From Corinectria fuckeliana (taxonomy: Eukaryota; Ascomycota; Sordariomycetes; Hypocreales; Nectriaceae): DNA of 64,000 nt. Positions 9,747 through 21,000 of the stretch are shown piece after piece. The stretch lies in assembly GCA_019137255.1 (NCBI GenBank), contig WPDH01000162.1:62001-126000 (forward strand), in the 5' to 3' direction. A model generated the notes under the pieces. That model was not told the DNA's origin and did not search any database. It saw nothing but the letters and a program-made list of their open reading frames with translations. How positions within the stretch are numbered: position 1 is the stretch's first letter; each line of letters opens with the position of its first letter. Both the position numbers and the translations under genes were made by a program.

Positions 9747-9968
9747 TCTATCCCATGGAGGGTGTGAGACGAAACGCTCCTCGGTGTATTTAGTATAGCT
9801 GCAGTTGTATGCTCAAAGATGCTATCATGTCCCCTCGCCGGAATCTATGCATATATATATATGGGCGGGCGCCTTACAGTGACATTACACTACCTTGCCA
9901 GTCTAATCTAATCACGCGGCACATAGCTTTTTTTCCCGTCATGTTTAAGCTTCTCTCAAACAGCCCTC

Positions 9969-10836
9969 TCAAGTCTCAGCAAAGGTGTACGAGCTAGGCG
10001 ACTCCTCGACGGGAATCTCGATGCTACCCGCCTCGAGCTCCTTGCCGTCCACCCTCACACCGGCGCTGATGACGTCGCCGGGAACCGCGGGGCCGACGCC
10101 GGCAGGGGTCCCGGTGAGCACAATGTCGCCGGGCAGAAGGGTCATCACCTTGGAGATGTCGCTCAGGATGCGGGGGATCTGGTAGATCATCAGGTTGGTG
10201 GAGCCCAGCTGCTTGATCTCGCCGTTGACCTTGAGGAACAGCTCGACGTCCTGCGGGTTCCCGATGGCGTCCTTGGAGATGATGTTGCTCATGGGCAGGA
10301 ACGTGTCGAAGCCCTTGGCGATGTCCCAGGGCAGACCCTTCTTCTTGGCCTCGTTCTGGGCGTTGCGGGCCGTCATGTCAATGGCCACGGCGTACGCTGA
10401 TTACACCGTACGCATTAGCAAATGATTTTTCACAACAAACTTGCAAGAAGCCTGGCCACGGACCCTGGATGGCCTCTAGAGCTCCCTTGGCATCATCGGC
10501 CTGGAGATCCCGGACGGCCTTGCCGATGACCAGGGCGAGCTCAACCTCGTAGTGCATGTCAATGCCCTTGGGCCGTAGCACAGAGCCCTCGCCGGGGAGG
10601 ACAATGGACGACGGGGGCTTCAGGAAGAAGAACGGCTGCTTGGGCTTGGTGTTGTTCAGCTCGGCAATGTGCTCCCTAAGTCACAAGGGTCAGTCAGGGA
10701 GACAGGAAGTGCTTGTGAGATGAGGAAGCCCGTACGCAAAGTTGCGGCCAATGCACACGACCTTGCCGGCCTGCTTCAGGGTTGACGACGACGCCTGGGG
10801 CGCCAGGCTAGCCATGGTGCGTCTGAGGGCAAACAT
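9969..10836 (-). CDS. FAHD1: FAH-domain acylpyruvase / oxaloacetate decarboxylase
   Basis: Three exons on the minus strand, 10736..10836, 10464..10675 and 9969..10396, give 246 residues. The order of motifs is that of FAHD1: KVVCIGRNFA, PFFFLKPPSS, GIDMHYEVELALVIGK (metal-binding E-x-E), AYAVAIDMTARN, KGFDTFLP, and the C-terminal LLPGDIVLTGTPAGVGP. FAHD1 enzymes hydrolyse acylpyruvates and decarboxylate oxaloacetate in mitochondria using Mg or Mn. The N-terminus (MFALRRTMASLAPQASSS) has arginines and hydroxyl residues and no acids, consistent with a mitochondrial presequence. A second ATG seven codons in is an alternative start. Splice phases (2, then 1) close without gaps, which supports the model. 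Confidence 0.92.
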
Positions 10837-11603
10837 GATGAGGAGAGAGAATCGATAGGCAGGAATCGCCGCAGCCTCTTTTTTGTGTGGGTTTCCTTTC
10901 TTCCTTTCAAAAGGATGCCGGAATCAGAGTGCCAGGTTCCAACTGTGCTGTGCCCCGGATGACGCGACTTCGGAACGTGGCCCGGGGTGGATAAGCCTCG
11001 GAGGTCGGACCCGTCGCTGCGACGCGCGGATGGAGCTCCGACCGAACAGACGACGAGGAGCCGAAGTCGCAGCGCAGTGGCAGTCGGAAATATTCCGTGC
11101 TCTCTTTGCTCATCAAGCACCAACAACAAGAGGCCTGGACAAAGGCCCATTGGTCTCCTTGCAACAATGTACTTGTGCTCAACTCCAACTCCGGCCAAGT
11201 GCCGATCAATGCCGGGTGTTCTTTAAACCGTCCTCTGAGCCTTTATTCCAGCGCAAAGTGGCGTTTGAAGGGAGATCTCTACTATACCTAGCCCTTTGTC
11301 AAATGTCAAGTCAAGGCCATGCCGCCTTCCCCTATTTCAACGTCAAAGGCCATCGGTCCAGATCTTATGGGGCTGACATGTAGATACTCCGGGCAAGGTG
11401 CCAGGTTCAGTGGTCAGCTCGTCGTGTTCTTGCTTGTCCTAGAACATGCCCAAGCGGGCACGTCTTTGGCCTCGGTAACATCCAGCTAGGTAGGCATCTA
11501 TATAATCCACGGTCAACTTATGCTCGACAATGCATCATCCAGCTTATCAGTCACCGACGCGGATTCTCAAATCTACTTGAAAACACCAAAATCAACCATC
11601 GCC
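10837..11603. other. Divergent region between FAHD1 and the RING-like gene
   Basis: Contains both upstream regions. A 166-codon frame on the plus strand (10883-11383) reads through FAHD1's presumed promoter; its composition is not protein-like and it was not called. Confidence 0.4.
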
Positions 11604-13394
11604 ATGTGTATCAAACTCATCCGTTGGTTCACGTGTCCCGAGCACGTGAATGCACTTGGGGATCGACAACCTCGGTTGCCAGTACCGGCCAATCGCGACC
11701 ACCTGCCTTGGAACGATTGGCAAAACGACGATTTGATTCCCGTCGACGAGCTTAGGTCAAATAACGTCGACTCCTTTGACAATTTTGCTTACATCAGGCA
11801 TCAGGAAGTGTCCTGGATTCGGTGTGCCATGGTCAACGCCCGGTTATGTGCCAGCGCTCCCCAGCAGGTTCGTACAGAACTCTACGCTATTCCATGCCCA
11901 ACGTGCACGCAAGATGACACTTGCCTCGTCACTACGCCTCCGTTTCGTATTGATCGCCAGGAACTTCTTGTCACGAGTCCAGACCGGGACACGTACGAAT
12001 TGATCGTCAAGCGCTACTTCGAGGAGTTGGCCGAATTGATTCGCCATTTCCTCAAGTACGAGATCCAGAACCAAGGCCTCGATATCGGGTCTTTCCAGCT
12101 TCACTTCAAGAGCCTATTCTGCACCGAGAACGCAAATCATGTCTACGTCCCTTACAATTTGCAAGACATGGCCATACAGGATCATTACTGCCTCGCCGAC
12201 TGCGGCTGCACCAGACAGCCCTGGTCCCACAACATTTCACGCGCAGCTCGCATCCAAGACGCCAGGACGTTGCGGGAGAGGAGCCCGCAAATCTGGGCCT
12301 ATTGGGCGCAGCAAAGAGAGCTTCTTGATCCTGCCCAGTTCATCGCTAACGAGTTTGGCGACATTCCGAATCAGCGCTGGTCGAACTTCCCTGAAGAGGG
12401 GATCCGAGTCAGGGATGCCCGTATGGCCAAAGAGATCACCTTGACCGTCCAAAGACTGATCGACATTGGTCCGACTGTCCAGAACAATGTTAACAAGCCA
12501 GTTCCAACGGATGAAGAGTGGCGAGATATCCTCGCGAAGAGAGAGATGCTTGCTCAGCACTTCGTCTACTATGCTGCGCGGGATCCAGGCCTCAGCAGGC
12601 ACTTCGTCGACGTGCTCATGCGCAAATACGTTCTCGCCGTCCTCAACCCGGAATATGATCCCGCGAATGCGCCCACAAGCTCGCGGCTCCTGGTCTGTCA
12701 ACGGGCTGGCCTCAGCTCTGCTCAGGAACTCGCTTCAGTCTACACCAAGCTAGCAAGCAATCCAGCCCGGCTCTCTTGGGCTGTGCAACGCCGCGAGAAG
12801 CTGATGGCGGTGTTGGAACGCAACAGGTCGCTCGCCCGTGATAACGCGGCCGTCTTGCAGCAGGTCGCAAACGACACCGCTCCGATGTATGCCGTCCAGG
12901 CCGCCGCTGCTATCGAGCAGATGGCCACCTGTGGCATTTGCGCCGATGACTTCGTAGACCAAGCAGGAGTTCCGCATCACCTGAACATCGCCATGATGCC
13001 TTGCTGCACCAAGCCTCTGCACTTCCGCTGCTTCAAAGGCATTGCTTTCGGGACCAAGAGGTGTCCCTTCTGCAAGTGCCAGTTCGAAGAGATGTGGGCA
13101 AAGCACAAGGACAAGCACGGCAAGCTGCCATGGGAGCGGGAAACACCCCAATCCCCAACTATGGGTGGCCTCATCAACCCTCCGGACGAGTATGAAACTG
13201 ACGTCTACGAGCTTGCCGCTGCTCGAGACGAACAGATTTCCATGGAATTATCGCCTGAAGGTGTAGATAGAGCCAGAGAAGTAGAGGCTAGAAACGAAAC
13301 GCACGGTATTGTTATGCCAAATCCCAGTAGCGGGTATTTGCAGAGGGGAGCCACGGTCCCCTGGCAGCAGCAGTATTATGGCCATGACGATTAG
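11604..13394 (+). CDS. RING-like zinc-binding protein, possible ubiquitin ligase
   Basis: An intronless frame. I chose the ATG at 11604 (MCIKLIRWF, GCC before the ATG), giving 596 residues; an in-frame ATG at 11520 with a poorer context would add 28 residues. The only recognisable domain is C-terminal: Cys443-x2-Cys446, then MMPCC (Cys467/468), His473, Cys476, and Cys487-x2-Cys490 (KRCPFCK). This fits a RING variant in which adjacent cysteines occupy the third and fourth ligand positions. The N-terminal half has scattered Cys pairs (PCPTC, LADCGC) and a helical middle with no family I know. The tail is acidic then glycine/proline-rich. A RING would act with an E2 enzyme to ubiquitinate targets, but no substrate or location can be read from the sequence. 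Confidence 0.8.
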   Translation: MCIKLIRWFTCPEHVNALGDRQPRLPVPANRDHLPWNDWQNDDLIPVDELRSNNVDSFDNFAYIRHQEVSWIRCAMVNARLCASAPQQVRTELYAIPCPTCTQDDTCLVTTPPFRIDRQELLVTSPDRDTYELIVKRYFEELAELIRHFLKYEIQNQGLDIGSFQLHFKSLFCTENANHVYVPYNLQDMAIQDHYCLADCGCTRQPWSHNISRAARIQDARTLRERSPQIWAYWAQQRELLDPAQFIANEFGDIPNQRWSNFPEEGIRVRDARMAKEITLTVQRLIDIGPTVQNNVNKPVPTDEEWRDILAKREMLAQHFVYYAARDPGLSRHFVDVLMRKYVLAVLNPEYDPANAPTSSRLLVCQRAGLSSAQELASVYTKLASNPARLSWAVQRREKLMAVLERNRSLARDNAAVLQQVANDTAPMYAVQAAAAIEQMATCGICADDFVDQAGVPHHLNIAMMPCCTKPLHFRCFKGIAFGTKRCPFCKCQFEEMWAKHKDKHGKLPWERETPQSPTMGGLINPPDEYETDVYELAAARDEQISMELSPEGVDRAREVEARNETHGIVMPNPSSGYLQRGATVPWQQQYYGHDD

Positions 13395-13770
13395 ACGAGA
13401 GGGGGACTCCGGTACCAAGGCAGAAATACGATGTATCATGTAAGATTGTGTATACGTGAAATGGCAAATTGTTACGAATCTCTTGATGATGATTCACATA
13501 TCGAATAATGGGAATAAGCAATGACGGGCGTGTATGAGTTGTGTCTCGAGGGGATTCGCCAACTAAGAACCAAGTTGCCACAGGGGAGGCAACTAAGTAG
13601 GGAGTCGAGATGTATCCATATATATGTACGTCATTCAAAATCAATCCTTTAGTGTGAAGGACGACAGCAGTCTTATGACACCTGATTCAGACAAAACGTG
13701 TGGCAAGTAATACAGTGTTCCGATTCTATTCATGCATTTGACCTTTCTTAAAACAAAACATGCGTCTGCA
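13395..13770. other. Convergent 3' ends, no gene seen
   Basis: A 376-bp AT-richer spacer between the RING-like gene (+) and UTP12 (-), likely both 3' UTRs. No protein-like frame was found. Confidence 0.5.
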
Positions 13771-16710
13771 TCAGGCAACGTGAACAAATGCGCGCTTCCT
13801 GGCGCTCCTCGCCTCGTTCTCCTCCTCCCACTTCTCATCCACGTACTCCTTGATACTCTTGTCGCGAATCTGCATGCCCACGACCTTGAGCGCCGCAATG
13901 TTGACGCCCATCTCGTCCTTCTGACGCTTGAGCGCCCCGCGGAGGTTGACGCGGATGCCGTCCAGCATGACCTTCATGGTGCGGCTGGCCACGATCTGCT
14001 TGTGGTGCGTCTTGAGCATGAAGAAGAGGATGCGGCACGTGAGGGGGATGTTCATAGAGCGCGTAGCGAAGATGTTGAGGAAGGTGAAGAGGATCGGGAC
14101 GGAGGCGAAGGGGAGCACGAGGAGCGCGTCGTGCAGCGCCGACGCCTTGATGCGCTGCAGGACCGACATGACGTGCGCCTCGGCGGAGATGTTGCCGAGG
14201 GCGAGGAAGACGGGGTTTCGTTGCGGGGGCATGGCGTGCGGGTTCGCGAGCTTGGCTTCCTCGTACTCCTTCAGCAGGTTGAGGTCCGCCATGCCCATCT
14301 CGAGGGCCTCGGCTATCCGCTCTCCCGCCATGAGAGTCTCGGTGGTCTGCTTGCTGGCGGCGCCAACCTCGCCGTTCTCGTCCTGGGCGTCGGGTTCTCG
14401 CTCCAGGGACGTGGTCAGCGTGCTCTCGTACAGCTCCTCGATTTCCCTCTCGCGCTCCTCCTCGAGGAAGATTTGCTCGTCCGTCTCGTCCCAGACCCGG
14501 ATGCTCTTGTCGTGGCCGGCGCTGGCTACGAAGTTTCCCGTGTGGCTGACGACGATCGCCCAAACCTCGCCGTGGTGGCCATCCAGCCTCTGGATCTGCT
14601 CGAACTTGTCGCCGTCCCAGTATCGGATGGTGCGGTCCTTGCTGCTGCTGAAGAAATGGTGGCCGTTTCCGTCCGAGTTGTGCGGGACAAAGGCGACCTG
14701 TAGAATACTGTCTTGGTGTCCAAAGAGTGCCTTGTGGCAGTCGCCAAAGTCGAGGCCCCAGATTCTGATGTTCTTGTCGGCCGAGCTGGTGACAATCAGC
14801 TTACTGTCGTAGGAAATGTCCATGCTGAGCACAGGCAGCTTGTGGCCATAGAGGTTAAGGTAGAGCTTCAGGGAGTCGACAAAGAAGACCTTGACAGTGT
14901 TGTCAAGAAGAGCAACAGCCAAGAGCTTCGCGTCTGGAGAGAATTTAAGGCTAAGGATATCGTCGGAAACCTTCAACGCCCTAGACTGGACCAACTTCAG
15001 CTTTGGCGTTGTCCTGGTTGTGCCTAAAACTTCTTCTTGGATGATCTTGAAATCCCAGAACTTGGCTGTCTTGTCGGCACTTCCCGAAACAACTGATTGG
15101 CCATTAGGATGGACGTGAAGCGACCAGATCGCGCCCTCGTGAGCGTCAACGCTGTCCAGAAGAGCGGCTGACGCAACGTCAAAGAGCTGAAGCTCGCCGC
15201 TCTTCGTTCCAACGACAACAACCTTGTCTCCCGGCAGGAATGAACAACACAGCGCATAGCCACACTCAAACGTTCGGATGCAGCTCTGAGTCTTGATGTT
15301 CCAGATTTTCAGCCCGCCGTTCGATGCTGATGCCAGCATCTTGTCGTCTGAGCTTAGTGACAGAGCTCGGATATCCGTTCGATGGCCGGGCAGGTCAACG
15401 GAGAGTGCCCGCGAGTAATCTGGGACATCGTCCTTCTTCGATTTCTCGCTCTTCTCCTTTGGTGGTAGGCTGTAGTATTCCAGCTGGTTGTTTGTTGTCC
15501 CCACTAGCAGATGGAGGTCTTTCTGTCCAGCTGGTAAGGCCCAATCAACAGATCGAACCTTTCCGCCTGTCCGCACAATGATGTATTGAACGAAGACGTC
15601 GCTAACGTCGGCCTTCGACACATCTTCCGGCTGATCGTCATCATCTGCCACCTCCTCGTTGGGAGCCTTTCCGTCCTTTTGCTTCTCGCGCCGTCTTCTC
15701 CGCTTCCGAGCTATACCTTTCTTAATCTCGGCCTCCGTTCTTATCCGCCAAACATCCACTGCCTTTTCTGATCCATGGACGGCAAAGTAGTCCCTCTTGG
15801 GATGGAAAACAATCTCGGTGGCCCTGTCTTTGCTTTGGCGATGTAGGGTTCCTCGGTCGTGGAGAAACTGAGCCGCGGCAGGCATGTCAACCCGACGAGT
15901 GCTGAGGGCCAGACCGTCTGCGTCCAAAGACCAGACCTTGATTTCTCCGTCGTTTCCGGCTGTGATACACCCACTGTAGTCGGGAGAAAGCCCAAGAGCC
16001 CAGCACTCGCCGTTAGTCTGTGAAATATGCGTCTCGATGCAGTGTTTTGAGGAAAGGTCCCAGAGCTTGATGAGAGAGTCCTTGCCCGTGGTCAAGAGGA
16101 AGCCATCCGATGTACCTTCTCCATCAAGTACCATAGCTTGCGCGCCATCCTCATCCTGGACTTGTGTCTCCGGCTCAACGAATTCGAGCCCCGTCACTTG
16201 ATCCTTGTGCCCGCGCAGCTTATACTGGCCAACCTCAGCCACGAGGTCCCAAACGATAACGTCGGTATCCTTGGAGCCACTAGCGAGCCTCACTCCTGAC
16301 TTGTCGAACGCGAGCTTGGTGATGGCAGACTTGTGCCCGTTGAAGTTGACAATGACGGTGGAAATTTTGCTGTCCCAGAGTCGAATGCTGCCATCCTCAT
16401 ATCCCACGGCGAAAACGTCCTTGTCGCTCTTGCTCTGGGCGATCGCAGTCACAGGGACCGTACATCGTTCATCCCTCCAGCGGCCAACGAGTTCGCCCTT
16501 CTTGATATCCCAGCAAAGCACCTCCTCGTTCGCAGCGGCGATCGCTTGTCCCGCGCCGGTGCCCGTTCGGTCCCTCGAAGTCCAGACTAGGTTCGAGGTG
16601 CTGGAGGCGACGATGCCAAAGGACTTTGCGTGCTCGTATTTCCTATGCGCAAAAGGGTTAGTTCAGGTCGCAAGAAGATTTTAATAGCCTTACAGATATG
16701 ACTTAACCAT
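13771..16710 (-). CDS. UTP12: U3 snoRNP WD40 protein Utp12/Dip2 (WDR3)
   Basis: Two exons: a 17-nt first exon (16694..16710, encoding MVKSY plus part of a codon) and 13771..16642. Together they encode 962 residues, against 943 in yeast Dip2. The start MVKSYLKYEHAKSFGIVAS is the conserved Utp12 opening. Many WD40 repeats follow (for example VFAVGYEDGSIRLWD, VRLASGSKDTDVIVWDL, LIVTSSADKNIRIWGLD, FVASAGHDKSIRVWDE), split by a basic insert near residues 320-345 (KKGIARKRRRRREKQKDGK). The Utp12 C-terminal helical domain ends in ARSARKRAFVHVA. Utp12 belongs to the UTP-B part of the small-subunit processome and is needed for 18S rRNA processing in the nucleolus. It is divergent from ARPC2 with only 248 bp between the start codons. 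Confidence 0.96.
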
Positions 16711-16958
16711 AATTGCCAAGTTGCGACCAGCATTGGCCCTCGTCAACTTCTTCAAAGATCCCGGCGAGCCTACGATCTGAGGGTGGGAAATTTATTTTCT
16801 TATCGTCGATAAGAGCGTGGCGCGGCCCACTCCTATGACAGAGGCGGAGCTCCACGTCACGTGGGCGGCTGGAAGCTTGACGTGCCTCCCCACGTCACCC
16901 CAGCTCCCTGACAACGACAGAGGGCAATAAAGGGGATCGCAAACCACTAAACGCCAAG
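16711..16958. promoter_or_regulatory. Bidirectional UTP12/ARPC2 promoter with ACGT-core cluster and paired GATA site
   Basis: A 248-bp shared upstream region. It contains CACGTC overlapping CACGTG (16853-16863), GACGTG (16879-16884) and CACGTCA (16891-16897), so four ACGT cores lie within 45 bp. A perfect inverted GATA pair, CTTATC-GTC-GATAAG, lies at 16799-16813. E-box-like CACGTG sites are known at ribosome-biogenesis and ribosomal-protein genes in many fungi, which would suit UTP12. Use of these sites is inference. Confidence 0.6.
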
Positions 16959-18127
16959 ATGCTTTTGCTCGACTACCAGAACGTGCTGATTCAATCGGTG
17001 CTGACCGAGCGGTTCTCTGGGTAAGTGTGCCACTGCAACCATCTCCTGAGCTCGATCTGATTGTTCCTCAGTGCCCCTCCCGCCCACGTCGACCAGACGG
17101 TCAGCGACTTCAACGGCGTTACGTTCCATATCTCGACCCCTGAGACCAAGACTCAGATCCTTCTTTCGATCCAAATAAGGTGCTTCAAGGACTTGGTTCA
17201 GTATGGTGCCGAAGAGGTTCTTCAGCGCGAGTATGGGCAATACGTGGCCCCGGTCGAGCCGGGCTTCGACTTCTCAGTCATCGTAGACCTAGAGAACCTG
17301 CCGGAATCGAAGGGTATGGCTGTCTGCTTCCTCATATGCGCTGCTGTGCTGGTGCTAACGAACTAATAAGAGGAGCGCGATGCCCTTGCCCTGAAGCTGG
17401 CACTTCTGAAGCGCAACGCCATGGCTGCGCCATTCGAGCAGGCCTACCAGGAGCATTACCAGCTGAGGGAGGAGGCGTCGAAGTTTACATCCGAAGAGGC
17501 TCCTCAGGGAGTGCGTGAGGGTGGTGAGGTCAAGGCTATCCACTACCGCGAGGAGGAGGCCATTTATATCAAGGCCAGCCACGACCGAGTTACCGTCATC
17601 TTCAGCACCGTCTTCCGAGAGGAGACCGACAGAGTGTTCGGCAAGGTCTTTATCCAAGAATTCGTTGACGCACGAAGGAGAGCGATCCAGAACGCCCCAC
17701 AAGTGCTCTTCAGGAACGATCCGCCCCTTGAGCTGCAGGGTGTTCCAGGTATCCAGAACACTGGAACTGGAGAGATCGGCTACGTTACTTTTGGTATGTT
17801 ATTTCGGCTTCAGAAAGACGTACTCGGCTAATGCTCTCTCTCAGTTCTTTTTCCCCGACACCTTACTCCTCAGCGAATGGCCGATGTCATTTCCCACATC
17901 CAGACTTTCCGTGATTATTTCCACTACCACATCAAGGCATCGAAGGCCTACATCCACTCTCGAATGCGGAAGCGGACCGCCGATTTCCTCCAAGGTGAGA
18001 CGCTTGCAACTGAATTGTATACAAGCACAGCTAACGCGTGTCAGTGCTGCGCCGTGCCAGACCCGAGAACGAGGAGAAGGAGAGGAAGACCGCGAGTGGC
18101 AGGACTTTCAAGGTGCAAGGAAACTAG
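16959..18127 (+). CDS. ARC35: Arp2/3 complex 34/35-kDa subunit (ARPC2)
   Basis: Five exons, 16959..17020, 17072..17313, 17371..17793, 17845..17994 and 18045..18127, give 319 residues; all phases close. The start MLLLDYQNVLIQSVL and the blocks AIYIKASHDRVTVIFSTVF, DRVFGKVFIQEFVDARRR, and VLFPRHLTP leading into the terminal helix YFHYHIKASKAYIHSRMR are typical of ARPC2. With ARPC4, this subunit forms the core of the Arp2/3 complex, which nucleates branched actin filaments at cortical patches for endocytosis and polarised growth. The C-terminal exon encodes a charged tail (RPENEEKERKTASGRTFKV) as in other p34 proteins. It is divergent from UTP12. Confidence 0.95.
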
Positions 18128-18507
18128 GTGTTGGGACAGGAAAAGGCCAAGACCACATGGATAGAAAGCCCAAATACAGATGCATTTAGTAACATCGGTT
18201 GACAGAGCTCTATGGAGGTCTAGACATAGCGAGGGGGGGAGTTGCAAGGAGCGAATCAAACTACAAAATCGGTTCACTTGAGAGCTTCCAAAACAGAGGC
18301 AATAAAGACGAATTTGCTAGTAGTCAGAATGATCCAGCTCATGTCAAGTTAGATTACAAGTTTGGATTTCGCAGGCAGGTAAGTTCGCCTGAGGCACCCC
18401 ACTAGTAGCGCGGGCCGAGAACATCCCGCCTTCCAAGCTGGACCAAGCCAGCATATGGCGGTGTGCCAAACCAGCACCTGCCATCACGACCTGGTGTCGC
18501 AACGACA
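18128..18507. other. Spacer between ARPC2 and LCL3, no gene seen
   Basis: 380 bp in tandem orientation: the 3' end of ARPC2, then the upstream region of LCL3. No protein-like frame other than a non-ATG extension of LCL3. Confidence 0.5.
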
Positions 18508-19351
18508 ATGGTATGGCCGTTCGGATCGTCGAGCTCTGGGAAAGATGAAGTTGAGCCGAAGCGGCGCTCGGTTTCCTGGACCGAATCCCTAGGCACTGGC
18601 GACACGGGCCATTTCAATGCTGCAAAGGAATGGGCCCCCACGGTCCTCTTCTCGCTCGCGGGCCTCTCTGCTCTGCAACTGTACGCAAACTACCTGCGGC
18701 GAATACCGGGTGCGGCCTATGTTCGGCCAAACTTCTTTCGAAGCCGAAGCCTCTTTGGAAGAGTCACGAGCGTCGGTGACGGAGACGGCTTCCACATGTT
18801 CCACACGCCCGGTGGACGTGCTGTGGGCTGGGGGTGGCTGAGAAAGATACCCGAACGCCGAAAGGAACTCAAGGACCGGACGGTAAGCTTTGAGGGGACA
18901 ATTATGCACAGGCACGGACTGACAGGTTTCTGGGCAGATCTCCATCCGAATCGCAGGTATCGACGCACCCGAACTCTCCCACTTCGGCCGACCCTCGCAA
19001 CCTTACGCAGACGAAGCCCTCAAGTGGCTGACAAGCTACATTCTCAACCGCAACGTCCGGGCATACATATACAAGAGGGATCAGTTTGATCGGATTGTTG
19101 CGACGGTCTATGTACGGCGGTTCTTGTTCCGCAAGAACGTTGGCTTGGAGCTGGTCAAGCGCGGACTAGCGACAACATACGAGGCCAAGACCGGCGCCGA
19201 GTTTGGAGGATTGAAAAAGGTATACGAAAAGGCTGAGGCCAAGGCCAAGAGGAAAAGAAGGGGCATGTGGTCCGTAGACCCGAGCAAGTTTGAAAGTCCC
19301 CGAGAGTACAAGTCGAAGTGGGCAAAACATGACAGGCCGACAGGCAGTTGA
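18508..19351 (+). CDS. LCL3: Lcl3-type mitochondrial membrane nuclease (SNase/TNase fold)
   Basis: Two exons, 18508..18882 and 18938..19351, give 262 residues. The start MVWPFGSSSSGKD matches the usual MxWPFG opening of fungal Lcl3 proteins; the upstream in-frame extension begins with GTG and is ignored. One membrane segment lies near residues 42-60 (TVLFSLAGLSALQLYA). The nuclease fold follows: GRVTSVGDGDGFHMFHTPGG, ISIRIAGIDAPE, HFGRPSQPYADEALKWL, RAYIYKRDQFDRIVATVYV, and the basic EKAEAKAKRKRRGMW tail. The Arg in IRIAG and the Arg in DQFDRIVA are at catalytic positions of staphylococcal-type nucleases. Yeast Lcl3 is mitochondrial and tied to chronological lifespan, but its natural substrate is unsettled. 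Ca-dependent nuclease activity is assumed from the family. Confidence 0.93.
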
Positions 19352-20985
19352 TATATCGAGTATGTCTCAATGCCCGCCTCGAGAGACATGACCGCGTAAT
19401 TACTGCCATAAATCTCGATTACAGATGATGTACGACTTCCTGCTGTAGCAATCAGCCCAGCGAGGGGATACGTCTCCAACGAGCTAGAGTCCTCCATGGT
19501 TTCGGCTGATCCAGTCTTGCTCGGTTTACTATTCCCACAGCGATGTTGTTGGAACAAACCGGGTTCGATATCCGTAACTGTGCTGGCTTCGGCATGCCAG
19601 GACCGTCACTGATAGAAGGGGTAGCTTCTCATCGGCGACAGACGACGGCTAAGGCGGTCCTGATATTTGATGTGCCATGCGTTCCAGTTTCGAGAAAGAG
19701 TCGACGACGGAAAGAACCGGAGTAGAGTCACTTACAACGACATAAACAGCTAGCACAAAAAGTGACCTGTCGCCATGAGTTGTCGATGGCCGTTCTTCGA
19801 GCGTCCCCCAGACGACAAGGTTATGCAGTCAAGGGCACAAAGTGGTGGTCAGAAAATACTTGGAGCGTGCCACGTCGACAATGGTAGCCAAGGCGAAGGC
19901 AGGGAGGGATCAGCCCAAGCGTATCTGCGAGCGGATGCTTCAACTTGCAAGACAAACAATGGAGATGTGCCAACTCAGAATGCAGCGGTCTCGCCCCAGC
20001 CTCTCTCGGCGGGTTGTGTCTGTCCGTAGCACCCAGTGGCAGGGTAGTGCAGGGGTTTGCTTGGTAGCAAACCCGATTGATCGCTGAGTACGGAGTAGCC
20101 TCTGTTTGTACTGCGTGATCCAGAATTCGTACAGTAACGCGGCAAACACGCCGAGACTAGACCTGGAGGCACGATCAAGCATCATCGGAATGCAGCTCCT
20201 GCGGGCATTCCTTTCATTGGTGAGTGAGAGGGTACCAAATACGGTGAGCAAAAGACTATCTACCTACCTACCTACCCGTGACAATGGACCACAGAACAAT
20301 GCGAGTACCGTTATCTTACCAACAAGAGAGAGAATCAATGCAGTAAGTTGCATAGCACTTCGTACAATGCGATGGGCTCTATGCCGGTACCTTGTCCGAT
20401 GGCTCAGAGCAGAGCCAACAGTTGTCAGATGGCGGGTGATGCCAAGAAACCCCCCTGCCTTTAACCAGCCCCTCAGCTCTAGTGCCCATATACGAAGTAC
20501 ATAGTATACATAGTAGACAGAAATAATTAGAGTGATCCATCACCCTAAGCTGCCTGGGTATTAATGTCTTCCTCGACTTCAAGGTCACCTAGGAAGCGGG
20601 CCGACAGGCTAGGACCCCTGGAGGAATATGCGTTCCACGCCCGGCAGACCACGAATAGCACGACTAGCCCAGCGGTGAGGAGCCAGGTTGACGGGGAACG
20701 AAGGGGAACAAAGCACCAGGAACGGTGCTATGCATGCACAACGAAGGAGTCGTGCGTGTTCTCCTGCAGTCAAGAGGACAAGGTCTGATCCACTCGTTTC
20801 CTCGTGCCTGAGCCGGGCTGGAGGCCAAACCAAACCATCTCTCTCCTCTTCCTCCACTCCGCTACGTGTGTTCGTAGAATTCCTTCACCCGCCGAACCGA
20901 GGGGATCCTTACCTTGTGGAAGCTTCGTCGCCCAGTTTTCAGTCATTCGTTTCTCGTCCTATTCTTGCTTTCTCACCTGGCGTGT

Positions 20986-21000
20986 ATGTGTGTGTGTGTG
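20986..21000. repeat. TG dinucleotide microsatellite
   Basis: About seven TG/GT units in a row inside the pyrimidine-rich region upstream of RAX2. Confidence 0.7.

Noticed and set aside
13732..14703. 323-codon frame antisense to UTP12
   Set aside because: It is the mirror of a clear Utp12 coding region; its Leu/Val/Asp-rich composition comes from GC-rich third positions.
19108..19557. 149-codon minus-strand frame over the LCL3 3' end
   Set aside because: Antisense to the conserved nuclease C-terminus and extending into AT-rich spacer; no motif.
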